DNA from: Rhodothermales bacterium
Lineage (GTDB): Bacteria > Bacteroidota > Rhodothermia > Rhodothermales > UBA10348
Assembly (NCBI GenBank): GCA_040221055.1
Contig: JAVJVN010000011.1
Span: 170,619-234,618 of the forward strand
Reading direction: 5' to 3'
DNA length: 64,000 nucleotides
Positions 45,847 to 55,388 of the stretch are shown one piece after another (within the stretch, counting starts at the first letter, position 1; every line of letters starts with the position of its first letter). The notes under the pieces are model-generated. The model worked only from the letters and a program-made list of their open reading frames with translations. It was not told the DNA's origin and searched no databases. A program made the translations under genes and the position numbers.

Positions 45847-47598
45847 ATGAAAACCACCATCCGTTCCTGGACCCTGCTGTTTGCCGCACTGCTGCTGTGG
45901 TCCGGCTGCGATTTCCAGGCTGCCGAAGACGCCTTCGATGACTTTGACCTCGTCATCGGCCTCGAGCCCATCAATACCGTGGTCAACGGAATTGTCACTG
46001 ACAATTCGAACGATGACCTTGTTGCCGCCACGCTCACCTTCACCGGGGATGATGCCTCGGTGTTGATCGACGCCTATTCCGATCCTGTATCCGAAATCGA
46101 TGCCGAAAGCGGTGTTGTCACGTTCGGCATCCAGAACAGCGTAGTGCCCTCGGCCGCGAACCCGGTCGAGTTCACGGTGACGGCGTCCGCACCCGGATAC
46201 TTCACCACGTCCAAGACCGTGAGCATCACGGAGCCCGGTGACGCGGAAGTCCGCATTTCTTTGACGCGCGACAACCCGACGGCGGTCGTGCAGGGAACGA
46301 GCTCCACGCAGAGTTCGGCCGTGCAGACCACGTCCACGGGTACCGTAGCGCAAACTACCACCGTGCAAACGACCGCTGCCCCCCAGGCTCAGACGACAGC
46401 TACCGTTGCCATGACCGTCCAGGCCGGGACGCGCCCGTTGACGAAGGCAGGCGTTGCGCTGGGAAATGACATTACAACGGCCCTTCGCGCATTCGACTCG
46501 GCCCGTGGATTGCAGTCGTTGCCGTCTGCCGCCCGAACCAATACGGATGGCGCCCAGCCGCTCATCCTGGGTGCGACCTACTTCAAGATGGCGGACGGTG
46601 CCGGCAACGTGGCCGTCACGTTCGACCGGGCACCCGGCAAGACGTTCGGCAAGCAGGCCACGGCCTGTGAAGACGGCGGTGGCACGGGTCTCGTGATTTC
46701 AACAACCCAGGCGGAAATCCTGGCGCTGTTGGCGCTGAATCCCGGTCTCCTGATTGATGTCTATGCCTTTACGCCCGCAGACGGGACAACCGCGCTCCTG
46801 GGCCAGAACCTGCCGGTTACCGTAGCCGGTGCCGAGGCATCGGTCGAACTGTGCATGGGCGGTACCAATGCCAACATCGATCCATCCGGAATCGGCAACC
46901 CCACAGAGGGCATCATCTACCGTCTGTCGTTCGGTGCGGGTGCCGTGCTGTCCGGCAGCATGGGACACATGCTGACCATCCAGAATCCGGCCACGTCGGG
47001 CACGAGCGTGGATCTGGCCTTGACGTACGCAGGGGGCACGCAGACCAATGCGACCACTGTTCCCTCAGGTACTACGACCCGGTCACTCGCCTCGTGGTTG
47101 GGTGACGCCGGAACGAAGCTCTTCCTGGAAGGCGGGACGTTCACGCTGACCGCCCGGTTGGCCACGGGTGATGTGGTTACGCATTCGGTTTCGCCGAGCC
47201 CGCTCTCCGGCTCGTCCCAGATGGCATTGCCGTCGGTATCGACCCTTCGGACCTACGCCGTGGTGGCTTCCCTCCAGTGCGCCAACCCGACCAGCCAGAA
47301 GTTCGATGTCCGGGTGACAGACGAGAGTCTGGACGCGGTGACGGCCATGTACCGGGTCGCGGGTTCAGGGGCGTCCTGGAACGTCATCAACAAGGCGTCC
47401 ATCACCTCCAAGACGGCTACCGATGCAGCGGTCAGTATTGCCGGATCGCTCAGCCTGCTGCCGAACACGACGTACCGCTTCAAGGGCGTGCTCGGTGACA
47501 ACTCGGCCGACGCCACGGCCACCACGCCGGGCTCCGGTTCGAACTTCAATATTGCATTGGATCCGGACGACGTGGGATTGACCTGCAAGTCCCGCTGA
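45847..47598 (+). CDS. Hypothetical surface lipoprotein with Thr-rich linker
   Basis: This 583-residue lipoprotein (Cys21 in LLLWSGC, which fixes the start) is not recognised. An Ig-like/carboxypeptidase-regulatory-like N-terminal domain (about 40-140; VNGIVTDNSNDDLVAATLTFTG, ASAPGYFTTSKTVSIT) is followed by a Thr/Gln-rich low-complexity linker (about 145-190) and a long beta-rich region with SVELCMGGTNANID and TYRFKGVLGD. It ends in a strong terminator. Likely an outer-membrane or surface protein; no catalytic residues can be assigned. Confidence 0.7.
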   Translation: MKTTIRSWTLLFAALLLWSGCDFQAAEDAFDDFDLVIGLEPINTVVNGIVTDNSNDDLVAATLTFTGDDASVLIDAYSDPVSEIDAESGVVTFGIQNSVVPSAANPVEFTVTASAPGYFTTSKTVSITEPGDAEVRISLTRDNPTAVVQGTSSTQSSAVQTTSTGTVAQTTTVQTTAAPQAQTTATVAMTVQAGTRPLTKAGVALGNDITTALRAFDSARGLQSLPSAARTNTDGAQPLILGATYFKMADGAGNVAVTFDRAPGKTFGKQATACEDGGGTGLVISTTQAEILALLALNPGLLIDVYAFTPADGTTALLGQNLPVTVAGAEASVELCMGGTNANIDPSGIGNPTEGIIYRLSFGAGAVLSGSMGHMLTIQNPATSGTSVDLALTYAGGTQTNATTVPSGTTTRSLASWLGDAGTKLFLEGGTFTLTARLATGDVVTHSVSPSPLSGSSQMALPSVSTLRTYAVVASLQCANPTSQKFDVRVTDESLDAVTAMYRVAGSGASWNVINKASITSKTATDAAVSIAGSLSLLPNTTYRFKGVLGDNSADATATTPGSGSNFNIALDPDDVGLTCKSR

Positions 47599-47624
47599 GG
47601 CCCTGAGCACAGACTGCCACGAAG

Positions 47625-47658
47625 GGGGGCGGGCCGTGAGGCCCGCCCCCTTTTTTTT
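47625..47658 (+). terminator. Rho-independent terminator
   Basis: GGGGGCGGGCC and GGCCCGCCCCC form an 11-bp stem around GTGA, followed by eight T. It ends the transcript of the lipoprotein and probably of the outer-membrane protein gene before it. Confidence 0.95.
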
Positions 47659-47796
47659 GGGCCACTCGGATTGACGTGTCCGGTCGGAAAATCGGGAAAA
47701 GTGGGCTGACCGGGCTTGGCGGCGTGCCGTATCTTCCGTTCGTTCACCCATGCACTGTCGGGACCGGACGGGTCCCGACCCGAAACGGCACGCCCC

Positions 47797-49035
47797 ATGC
47801 CCAAATACCAACTGCATTGCCTTGGAACCGAGGACCGGATTGAGGACGCCTATACCGTCCGGTATCATGACACGGCGCTTCTGCGCACGGAATACGATAC
47901 GTCATCGCTGACGCCCCGGGACGAGCCCGGGCTGTGGCGGTGGGTGGATTGGTTGCCCGTGTCGATGCGGGGTAGCCAGACGGCGGGGTCCATCTGCTAC
48001 CGGAGCCAGGGGTTGGCCGATGCGCTCGGGCTCGCCAACCTGTGGATATCGTTCCATGGCTTCTGGCCGGAGCGTGCGGCGGACTGCCCGACCACCACGT
48101 TCAAGGACATGGAGGCGGTGACGACGCTCCAGCGATTGCGGGACCACGACGTTCCCGGACTCATCTGCGCATCGGCCGGCAACACGGCCCGGGCCTTTGC
48201 CCACTTCGGTGGACTGGACGCGTATCCCATCCTGCTCGTCGTCGCCGAAAAGCATCTGGGCCGGCTGTGGGTTCCGAAGGGGCACCCCGTGGACTCCGTA
48301 TCCATCATCGGAATCAAGGACGGGGATTACAACGACGCCATCGAGGTCACGAGCCGCATCCTGGAAGTAGGCGGATGGCGCCGGGAGGGCGGCGTGCACA
48401 ACGTGGCCCGTCGGGACGGCATCGGATCGCTCATCCTGACGGCCACGGAAGCCATCGGACAATTGCCGACGCACTATTTCCAGGGCGTGGGCGGCGGACC
48501 GGGGCCGATCGGGGTCCACGAGATGGCCCTGCGCGCCATTGAAGCCGGATTCGCGGATGGTCCGGTGCCTCAGATCCATCTCTCGCAGAACGATACCTTC
48601 AGCCCCATCCACGACGCATGGAAGGCCGGAAATCGGACCCTGGAACGCATTCCGGACACCATCCATCCGCGCGTGTTTTCGGACTACCTGGTAAACCGGG
48701 CCCCGGCCTATGCGGTGACAGGCGGGTTGTTCGATATGCTGACCGAGTCGCAGGGGGACACGTGGGCGGTGTCCTACGAGGAGGCCGCCGTGGCGTCGCA
48801 GTTGTTCGAGGCGACGGAGGGTATTGATGTGATGTCACCGGCAGCCGTTGCCCTGGCCTCGCTCCAACAGGCCATTACGACCGGGCGCGTCGGGCGGGAC
48901 GAGGTGATCCTGCTGAACGTATCGGGCGGGGGACAGCGGCGCTACCGGGACGAGGTGCCGACAGAGGTCATACCGCCCGTCGGCATCGTTTCCAAGGATG
49001 AGGCCGTCCTGCTGGGGCGGGAAATCGTTCGGTGA
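47797..49035 (+). CDS. Cysteate-synthase-like PLP enzyme
   Basis: This 412-residue fold-type II PLP enzyme is related to threonine synthase. The PLP-binding lysine is Lys103 in TTFKDMEA, and the phosphate-binding loop is likely ICASAGNTARAF. The blocks HNVARRDGIGSLILTATEAIG, PQIHLSQNDTFSPIHDAWKAG and LWISFHGFWPERA match what I recall of cysteate synthase, which makes L-cysteate from phosphoserine and sulfite. In methanogens this feeds coenzyme M; in Bacteroidota and Salinibacter-type bacteria cysteate is the head-group precursor of sulfonolipids, the more likely role here. No other sulfonolipid gene is visible in the window. A threonine-synthase paralogue of other function is the alternative. 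Confidence 0.78.
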   Translation: MPKYQLHCLGTEDRIEDAYTVRYHDTALLRTEYDTSSLTPRDEPGLWRWVDWLPVSMRGSQTAGSICYRSQGLADALGLANLWISFHGFWPERAADCPTTTFKDMEAVTTLQRLRDHDVPGLICASAGNTARAFAHFGGLDAYPILLVVAEKHLGRLWVPKGHPVDSVSIIGIKDGDYNDAIEVTSRILEVGGWRREGGVHNVARRDGIGSLILTATEAIGQLPTHYFQGVGGGPGPIGVHEMALRAIEAGFADGPVPQIHLSQNDTFSPIHDAWKAGNRTLERIPDTIHPRVFSDYLVNRAPAYAVTGGLFDMLTESQGDTWAVSYEEAAVASQLFEATEGIDVMSPAAVALASLQQAITTGRVGRDEVILLNVSGGGQRRYRDEVPTEVIPPVGIVSKDEAVLLGREIVR

Positions 49036-49063
49036 TGCCCGGCAGGGGAGTTCCAGGGCAGGG

Positions 49064-49093
49064 TTGCAGCGATGCGCGTATGGCAATAGATTG
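49064..49093 (+). promoter_or_regulatory. Candidate promoter of the anchor-B/multiheme operon
   Basis: TTGCAG (49064-49069) and TAGATTG (49087-49093), 17 bases apart, repeat the arrangement seen at 45042. The ATG of the first gene is 38 bases further. Confidence 0.6.
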
Positions 49094-49131
49094 GGACGGC
49101 ACATTCAATCCTCCACCAGAACCCGCCTGCC

Positions 49132-51510
49132 ATGTCTTTTCGCCCCGCTTTTTGCCGTTTCCTGACCGCTACCGGGATCCTTCCGGGTCTCGCGCTCCTT
49201 TTCCTGCTCGTCCAACCGGTAGCGGCCCAACAGTTCGGCGGCGTCGTGGCGCTCGCCGGCGACCAGGTGGTGGCCTCCCACTCCGGAACGACCGCTGTGC
49301 CCGGCGTGGTGGTGGTCTATTCGAAATCCGATGAGGGGGCATGGACCGAGTCCGCGCGCCTGCACGCAGGAACGGCCGACGGTTCCGAGGATGGATTCGG
49401 TCAGGCCGTGGCCTCCGATGGCGAGACCCTGGTGGTCGGCGCTCCGGACGAAGGTGCCGTCTATGTTTTCACGAAGGATGCGTCGGGTGCCTGGGCTCAG
49501 CAACAGCGACTGGTTGCACCCGCGGGTGGCTTCGGCAAGGCGGTCGCCGTGCATGATCACATGATTGTTGTGGGCGCCGACAACGCGGCCCACGGATTCC
49601 ACCGGACCGACGACGGTAACTGGGTATCGGTCGGCGAACTCCGCGCCGAGCGGATGGGCGAGCCCCGTCCCGATGATCTCGGCCAGGAAGCAGCCGCATT
49701 CGGTAGCGCGGTTTCCGTCGAGGGCATGCGGGCGCTGGTCGGCGCTCCGGCCACCGACAGCGGCGCCGGACAGGCCTTTGCGTTCTCGTTCGCGGACGGT
49801 GCCTGGCACGCGGCCGGAACCCTGGACATGCCGGCGGCCGGCGAGCAGGCGGCGGTCGGCTCGGCGGTGCTTGTACATCACGGATACGCACTGGTGGGTG
49901 CCCCGGGATATGAGGGCAGGACGGGCGCCGTGGGCGTGTTCTCCTGGGATGCCGACCGGTCCCGATACGATTTTGTCCGCCGATTGGCCCCACCGGTAGC
50001 GTCCGGGAACGAGGGCTTCGGCGCATCGATTGCCTATGCAGGCCACGCGTTCTACGTGGGGGCGCCGACGACCGCCCGCGCAGCGGGCGCCGTGCACGTG
50101 TTCCGCACGTCGAATCACATGCAGGACTGGGTGCACGGGGGCACGTTGCCGGCCCAGTTGCAGGAGCGTAATCTGTTGGGTGTCCAGCTGGCCGTGGCCG
50201 GCAACGTGGCCGTCGTCGGCGCCCCCCTCTACGACAACGGGGAAGGTGCTGCCGTGATCTACGAGTCCTCCGATGACGGTGCCTGGGCGCAGTCGGCGGT
50301 CGTCTGGCCGGAAATGGAAGGAGGCTACGCGTCCATTACCGGCTCGGGCATGAGCGCATGTGAGGACGGGGCCGTGGACGTTTGGGGGTGTGAGGGCGTG
50401 GACATGATGTCCTTCCTGACCGTGGCCGACATCGGCGGTGCGCGCGGGACGCGCACGAATGACATCTGGGGCTGGACCGATCCCGAAACGGGTCGGGAAT
50501 ACGCCCTGGTCGGTCGCACCGATGGTATGGCTTTCGTGGACGTTACGGACCCCTACAACCCGATCTACCTCGGCAACATGGACCGGACCGACGGCGCACC
50601 ACCCTCCGTATGGCGCGACATGAAGGTGTACAAGGACCACGTGTACGTCGTGGCGGACGGCGCCGGGGAGCACGGCATGCAGGTCTTCGATCTGGCCCGG
50701 CTGCGCAATGTCCCGAATCCGCCGGTGGAATTCGAGCCGGACGTGCTGTACGACGGCATTGCCAGCTCACACAACATTGTCATCAATGAAGAAACCGGGT
50801 TCGCGTACGCCGTCGGCAACCGGATGGGTGGTGAGACGTGCGGTGGCGGACTGCACATGATTGACATCAATGACCCGAAGAACCCGACATTTGCGGGTTG
50901 TTTTGCCCATGAGGGCACGGGCCGCAGCGGTACGGGCACGACGCACGACGCGCAGTGTGTGGTCTACCGAGGCCCCGATGCCGACCACGCCGGCAAGGAA
51001 ATCTGCCTCGGGTCCAACGAAACCGCCCTTTCCATTGCGGACGTATCGGACAAGTCCGCTCCGGCCGTGATCTCGGTCGCGACGTATCCGTCCATCGCCT
51101 ACACCCACCAGGGCTGGCTCACGGAGGATCAGCGCTTCTTCTTCATCAACGATGAGGGCGACGAACCCCAGGGACTGGTGGAAGGGACCCGGACGCTGAT
51201 CTTCGACCTCCAGGACCTGGACGACCCCATCCTGGTCGGAGAGCATATCTCAACGGAGAAGAACACGGACCACAACCTGTATGTGCGCGGCAACCTGATG
51301 TACCAGTCGAACTACCAGTCCGGCCTGCGCATTTTCGACGTGTCCGACCCGGAAGCCCCGGTCGAGATCGCCTTTTTTGACACCGTTCCCAACGATGCCA
51401 CGGGCGGCGGCTCCTGGAGCAACTACCCCTACTTTGAAAGTGGTACTATCGTCGTCACGTCCGGCAGGGAAGGATTGTTCATGCTGAAGAAGCGGGAGGT
51501 GGACCTTTAG
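49132..51510 (+). CDS. Choice-of-anchor B family protein with FG-GAP-like repeats
   Basis: This 792-residue exported protein has a signal peptide (1-33, ending VAAQ). The N-terminal half (about 35-390) is a propeller of FG-GAP-like repeats (FGQAVASDGETLVVGAPDEGAVYVF, VGAPATDSGAG). The C-terminal half (about 430-790) is a choice-of-anchor B domain: DIWGWTDPETGREYALVGRTDGMAFVDVTDP, SHNIVINEETGFAYAVG, LYVRGNLMYQSNYQSGLRIFDVSDP. These domains are normally followed by various sorting signals, but here the protein ends right after the domain (MLKKREVDL), without T9SS or other anchor. The stop is 1 base before a multiheme cytochrome gene, implying joint translation. Confidence 0.85.
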   Translation: MSFRPAFCRFLTATGILPGLALLFLLVQPVAAQQFGGVVALAGDQVVASHSGTTAVPGVVVVYSKSDEGAWTESARLHAGTADGSEDGFGQAVASDGETLVVGAPDEGAVYVFTKDASGAWAQQQRLVAPAGGFGKAVAVHDHMIVVGADNAAHGFHRTDDGNWVSVGELRAERMGEPRPDDLGQEAAAFGSAVSVEGMRALVGAPATDSGAGQAFAFSFADGAWHAAGTLDMPAAGEQAAVGSAVLVHHGYALVGAPGYEGRTGAVGVFSWDADRSRYDFVRRLAPPVASGNEGFGASIAYAGHAFYVGAPTTARAAGAVHVFRTSNHMQDWVHGGTLPAQLQERNLLGVQLAVAGNVAVVGAPLYDNGEGAAVIYESSDDGAWAQSAVVWPEMEGGYASITGSGMSACEDGAVDVWGCEGVDMMSFLTVADIGGARGTRTNDIWGWTDPETGREYALVGRTDGMAFVDVTDPYNPIYLGNMDRTDGAPPSVWRDMKVYKDHVYVVADGAGEHGMQVFDLARLRNVPNPPVEFEPDVLYDGIASSHNIVINEETGFAYAVGNRMGGETCGGGLHMIDINDPKNPTFAGCFAHEGTGRSGTGTTHDAQCVVYRGPDADHAGKEICLGSNETALSIADVSDKSAPAVISVATYPSIAYTHQGWLTEDQRFFFINDEGDEPQGLVEGTRTLIFDLQDLDDPILVGEHISTEKNTDHNLYVRGNLMYQSNYQSGLRIFDVSDPEAPVEIAFFDTVPNDATGGGSWSNYPYFESGTIVVTSGREGLFMLKKREVDL

Positions 51511-51511
51511 G

Positions 51512-53548
51512 GTGCAACGATCTGAGCCTGTCAACGGGCGGAAATCCATGTTTGTGGGACTTGCACTGACGCTGGTGCTGGTGCTGTCCGCCTGCACGCC
51601 TGCCGGTGACGGGCCAGGGGGCGCTGCGTCCGACCCGTCCGCAACCGGTGAACCGGCGTTCCGGAATTGGGTGGAGACGGCCGAGTATGTGGGTCGCGAA
51701 ACCTGTGGAACCTGTCACCAGGCCCAGTTTGACACGTTCGTACGCTCCCAGATGGGCCGCTCCTGGAAGCACGCCACACGTGCGCTTTCGGATGCCGACT
51801 GGGACAACACGCCCGTCCTGCGCGACGAATACGCCGACCTTTATTTCCAGCCGTTTGCCCGGGGTGAAGACCTGTTCGTGCGGGAATTCCGCCTGAGCGG
51901 TACCGATACGACGCACCTGCGTGTTGAACAGATCGATTTCATTGCCGGATCGGGGCACCATACCAACTCGCACATCTACGAGCGGGGCGGCTACCTGTAC
52001 CAGATTCCCGTCACGTGGTATACACAGGACAGGAAATGGGGACTGGCCCCCAAATTCCAGGGAGGCAACAACTACCGGTTCAGCCGGGTGATCACGGACG
52101 AGTGCATGGCCTGCCACAATGCGCCTCCGTCGTTCGTGGAGGGTTCCGAGAACCGGTTCGTGTCTGTACCGTCCGGCATAGGATGCGAGAACTGCCACGG
52201 TCCCGGGTCCATTCACGTGGAGGAGAAACGCGCCGGTATCATGGTGAATACGGCCGTGGAGATGGACAATTCCATCGTGAATCCGGCGAAGCTCTCTCCA
52301 GAACGCCAACTCGATCTATGCTCCCGATGCCACATGCAGGGCGTGGCCGTGTTCGAAGAAGGGGAGTCCCCCTTGGACTGGCGGCCCGGACAGGTCCTGG
52401 CGGCGCACGAAAACGTCTACTGGCCCCGTCAGCCCGACTCGGTATCCACCTTCATCATGGCGTCGCATCCGGACCGGTTGGCCATGAGCGCGTGTTTCCA
52501 GGCTTCATGGGCGGAAGGTGGCGATTCAGGCGCATCATCCGGCATGGAACCCATGACCTGCCTGACGTGCCACGATCCGCATGTGCCCATCGAGGAAATG
52601 CCGAAGCGGCACTACGATACCGTATGTCAGTCCTGCCACGCCGGCCCGACGGCGGTCACCACCGGATGCACGGAGCCGTCGGTCCTCAGCGGTGCCAATA
52701 CGGCCACGTGTTCCTCGTGCCACATGCCGCCCTCCGGCACGTCCGATATTCCCTTCGTGAAGGTCACCGACCATTTCATCAGGGTACAGGAACCGGGAAC
52801 GCGACGGGGGCAGGCCTTGTCGGAAGAGGAGTCCGCCAGGCAGCAGGCCTTCATCCGGCTGGCCAGCCTGATCCAGGACCAGCCTTCGCACCGCAACGTC
52901 GCGGACGGTTTCCTGACCTACTACGAACAGTTCACGGACCGGCCCGGCATGTTGGACTCCGCAGCCGTGCGACTGCAGAAGGCCCGGGCTCTCAACCCGG
53001 AGGATGACCTCACGGCGTCCTGGATCCGTCTGTGGCACTTGCAGGAGGACTATGCCGCCATCGTGCGGTACACGGCCGGTACCGGATTCCGCCCGCCCGA
53101 GGACGCGTGGACGGCCTATCGTATTGGTGAGGCCTACCAACACACCGGCCGGATGGACGAAGCCGTCACCTGGTTCGAGCGGGCCGTCTCCCATGGCCGG
53201 GATCACCTTCGGTTCTCGGACAAATTGGCCGTGGCCTGGACGCAGGTCGGCCGGGCCGCCGAGGCCGTGGCGCTCTATGACCGCCTGCTGTCGGCGCAGG
53301 ACCGGTTCGAGACCGGATTCAACAATCGCGGTTTCGCCTACCTGGTGCTCGGAGATTTCGCTGCCGCCGAGGCCGATTTCCGTCGTGCCATTTCCATCGA
53401 CCCGGACCTGGAGGAGGCCCTCGCCAACCTCGCATCGCTGCTCTACAACACCGGTCGTGTGGCCGAGTCCCGTCCGTACGTGCAGCGGCTCCTGCGTTTG
53501 AACCCTTCGAATCCGGATTATATCGGATTCTGGGATGCCGTGAAGTAG
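51512..53548 (+). CDS. Seven-heme cytochrome c lipoprotein with TPR domain
   Basis: This 678-residue protein starts at GTG and has a lipoprotein signal with Cys28 (VLSAC); ATG 51548 would leave a signal without basic residues. Seven CXXCH motifs lie at Cys65, 198, 225, 270, 350, 372 and 400, with spacing like that of multiheme c554/NrfA-related cytochromes. The C-terminal part (about 440-670) is tetratricopeptide repeats (YRIGEAYQHTGRMDEAVTWFERAV, NRGFAYLVLGDFAAAEADFRRAI). It should carry electrons or act as an oxidoreductase on the outer face of the membrane. It is coupled to the choice-of-anchor B gene, so the two may form one surface complex. The redox partner is unknown. Confidence 0.92.
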   Translation: MQRSEPVNGRKSMFVGLALTLVLVLSACTPAGDGPGGAASDPSATGEPAFRNWVETAEYVGRETCGTCHQAQFDTFVRSQMGRSWKHATRALSDADWDNTPVLRDEYADLYFQPFARGEDLFVREFRLSGTDTTHLRVEQIDFIAGSGHHTNSHIYERGGYLYQIPVTWYTQDRKWGLAPKFQGGNNYRFSRVITDECMACHNAPPSFVEGSENRFVSVPSGIGCENCHGPGSIHVEEKRAGIMVNTAVEMDNSIVNPAKLSPERQLDLCSRCHMQGVAVFEEGESPLDWRPGQVLAAHENVYWPRQPDSVSTFIMASHPDRLAMSACFQASWAEGGDSGASSGMEPMTCLTCHDPHVPIEEMPKRHYDTVCQSCHAGPTAVTTGCTEPSVLSGANTATCSSCHMPPSGTSDIPFVKVTDHFIRVQEPGTRRGQALSEEESARQQAFIRLASLIQDQPSHRNVADGFLTYYEQFTDRPGMLDSAAVRLQKARALNPEDDLTASWIRLWHLQEDYAAIVRYTAGTGFRPPEDAWTAYRIGEAYQHTGRMDEAVTWFERAVSHGRDHLRFSDKLAVAWTQVGRAAEAVALYDRLLSAQDRFETGFNNRGFAYLVLGDFAAAEADFRRAISIDPDLEEALANLASLLYNTGRVAESRPYVQRLLRLNPSNPDYIGFWDAVK

Positions 53549-53913
53549 TGCCCTTTCAGCCGCTGGGAATCGGGCAGGTGCCGGACGTGCCGGTCCGATG
53601 CGAGGAAGGCGAACATGTCGTCGAGTGCGTGGGCCAGGTCACTCATGGGGCATCGGACGGAGAAACTGTACCGCCGCTCTTCGTCCAGGAAAGCCGTAAT
53701 GCGCATCATCCGGAGGATATCCCGATCCACGCGCAGCGTCAGTTCATCGTACACGAATACGTGGATGGACTTTCCGGGCTCAGGAAAGCCGTCAGGGCCT
53801 GCCGCCTCGGAATCGGCCTGCAGAATCGCTTGGGCCAACGAGCGGGTATCGGGAGGCTCGGGCGGTGTATAGGGTACACTTGCCGCCTTTCTATTTCGTA
53901 ACCAGCGGAACAT
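53518..53913 (-). CDS. Hypothetical small protein
   Basis: This 131-residue cytoplasmic protein is not recognised. It begins MFRWLRNRKAAS and contains KSIHVFVYDELTLRVDRDILRMMRITAFLDEERRYSF, then DLAHALDDMFAFLASDRHVRHL, suggesting a small alpha/beta fold with no signal peptide or helix bundle. ATG 53913 was preferred over the longer frame to 54006, which runs into the pyruvate kinase start region. Its last 31 bases overlap the end of the multiheme gene on the other strand. It is divergent from pyk. Confidence 0.6.
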   Translation of the reverse strand: MFRWLRNRKAASVPYTPPEPPDTRSLAQAILQADSEAAGPDGFPEPGKSIHVFVYDELTLRVDRDILRMMRITAFLDEERRYSFSVRCPMSDLAHALDDMFAFLASDRHVRHLPDSQRLKGHYFTASQNPI

Positions 53914-53975
53914 GGCAGTCCCGAACGTTATTCCGATCTTCTGGATCCAACCCACACCCACCACCCGCATCCTCC

Positions 53976-55388
53976 ATGGAACGTAGAACCAAGATTGTCT
54001 GCACACTCGGACCCGCCACGGATTCCGAGGACATGATCCGGAAACTCATCCGGGCCGGGATGGACGTGGCCCGTCTGAACTTTTCCCACGGGACCCACGA
54101 TTACCACCGCATGCTGATTGAGCGGGTGCGTGCGGCATCGGCTGCGGAGGGGAAGCCCGTGGCCATCCTGCAGGATCTGCAGGGCCCGAAATTGCGGGTC
54201 GGCCTCGTCCGTGATGGCAGAATCGAATTGGAAGCAGGGGCAACCATCCGCCTGACCCCCGATGAACTCGAGGAGAGTACGCCCGACGTCCTGCATGTGT
54301 CGTACCCGACCCTGGCAGACGACCTGGAAGTGGGCGGGGAAATCCTGATTGATGATGGAAGCCTGGAACTGCGGGTGACGGCCAAGGAAGGCCGGGATAT
54401 CGTGGCGGAGGTCATTGTAGGCGGTCCGCTGAGTTCCCGCAAGGGAGTCAATCTTCCCAATATCCGTACGTCGACACCGGCCCTTACGGAAAAGGATCTG
54501 GCCGATCTCGAATTCGGCCTGGAGATGGAAGTGGATATCATGGCGCTTTCCTTTGTCCGTGAGGCATCGGATGTCCGGCAACTGGTGGATCGGATCAAGG
54601 AAAAGGGCAGCAATGTGTTCGTCATCGCCAAGATCGAGAAACCGGAAGCCGTGGTCTGTATAGATGAGATCCTGTCCGTGGCAGACGGCATCATGGTGGC
54701 CCGCGGCGATCTGGGGATCGAAATGCGGCTATCGAAGGTGCCGGGCGCCCAGAAATCCATCATCCGGAAGTGCCTTGCGGCGGCCAAGCCCGTGATTACA
54801 GCGACCCAGATGTTGGAGAGCATGATCGACCATCCGCGACCGACGCGGGCGGAAGTATCGGACGTCGCCAACGCCGTGCTGGACGGATCGGACGCCGTCA
54901 TGCTGTCGGGCGAGACCGCCATGGGCGAGTGGCCGGTCAAGGCGGTCGAGGTCATGCACAATGTCATCCGGGAGGCGGAGCGGACGTTCCTGGAACTGCA
55001 CCCCCTCGATCCGACCGGCGACAACGTGGACGTAACCGAGGCCGTATCCCGGACCGCCTACTGGCTGGCGGCCAAGACCGGGGCAAAGGCCATTGCGTGC
55101 CTCACGGCATCGGGCACGACGGCCCGCGCCATCGCCCGCCATCGTCCCCACGTACCGGTTTACGCCTTCACGGACGACCGGCGCATCCTGGGGCAATTGG
55201 CGCTCTCCTGGGGAACAAAGGCTTTTTTCATTCCTTTCCAATACGACACCGATCGGGGGTTGACACTGGTCCACGACATGCTCCGCTCCCAGGGGTTGGC
55301 CGGGGATGGTGATCAGGTGGTCATGACGGCAGGCATGCCGCTGCCGGCCAAGGGACGCACGAACATGGTTCACGTTAGCACATTATGA
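53976..55388 (+). CDS. pyk: Pyruvate kinase
   Basis: This 470-residue glycolytic enzyme converts phosphoenolpyruvate and ADP to pyruvate and ATP. All signatures are present: TKIVCTLGPAT at the N-terminus, ARLNFSHG, the catalytic lysine in FVIAKIEKPEAV, the metal site in MVARGDLGIEM, and ITATQMLESMI followed by PTRAEVSDVANAVLDGSDAVMLSGETA. The C-terminal allosteric domain (about 345-470) is complete. ATG 53976 begins at the conserved MERRTKIV. Its stop overlaps the SprE-like gene by ATGA, an unusual coupling of glycolysis with a secretion component. Confidence 0.97.
   Translation: MERRTKIVCTLGPATDSEDMIRKLIRAGMDVARLNFSHGTHDYHRMLIERVRAASAAEGKPVAILQDLQGPKLRVGLVRDGRIELEAGATIRLTPDELEESTPDVLHVSYPTLADDLEVGGEILIDDGSLELRVTAKEGRDIVAEVIVGGPLSSRKGVNLPNIRTSTPALTEKDLADLEFGLEMEVDIMALSFVREASDVRQLVDRIKEKGSNVFVIAKIEKPEAVVCIDEILSVADGIMVARGDLGIEMRLSKVPGAQKSIIRKCLAAAKPVITATQMLESMIDHPRPTRAEVSDVANAVLDGSDAVMLSGETAMGEWPVKAVEVMHNVIREAERTFLELHPLDPTGDNVDVTEAVSRTAYWLAAKTGAKAIACLTASGTTARAIARHRPHVPVYAFTDDRRILGQLALSWGTKAFFIPFQYDTDRGLTLVHDMLRSQGLAGDGDQVVMTAGMPLPAKGRTNMVHVSTL

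Noticed and set aside
53549..53901. A plus-strand open frame between the multiheme gene and pyk
   Set aside because: The minus-strand frame at 53518-53913 has a more natural protein composition and a clearer start; the plus frame is its shadow.
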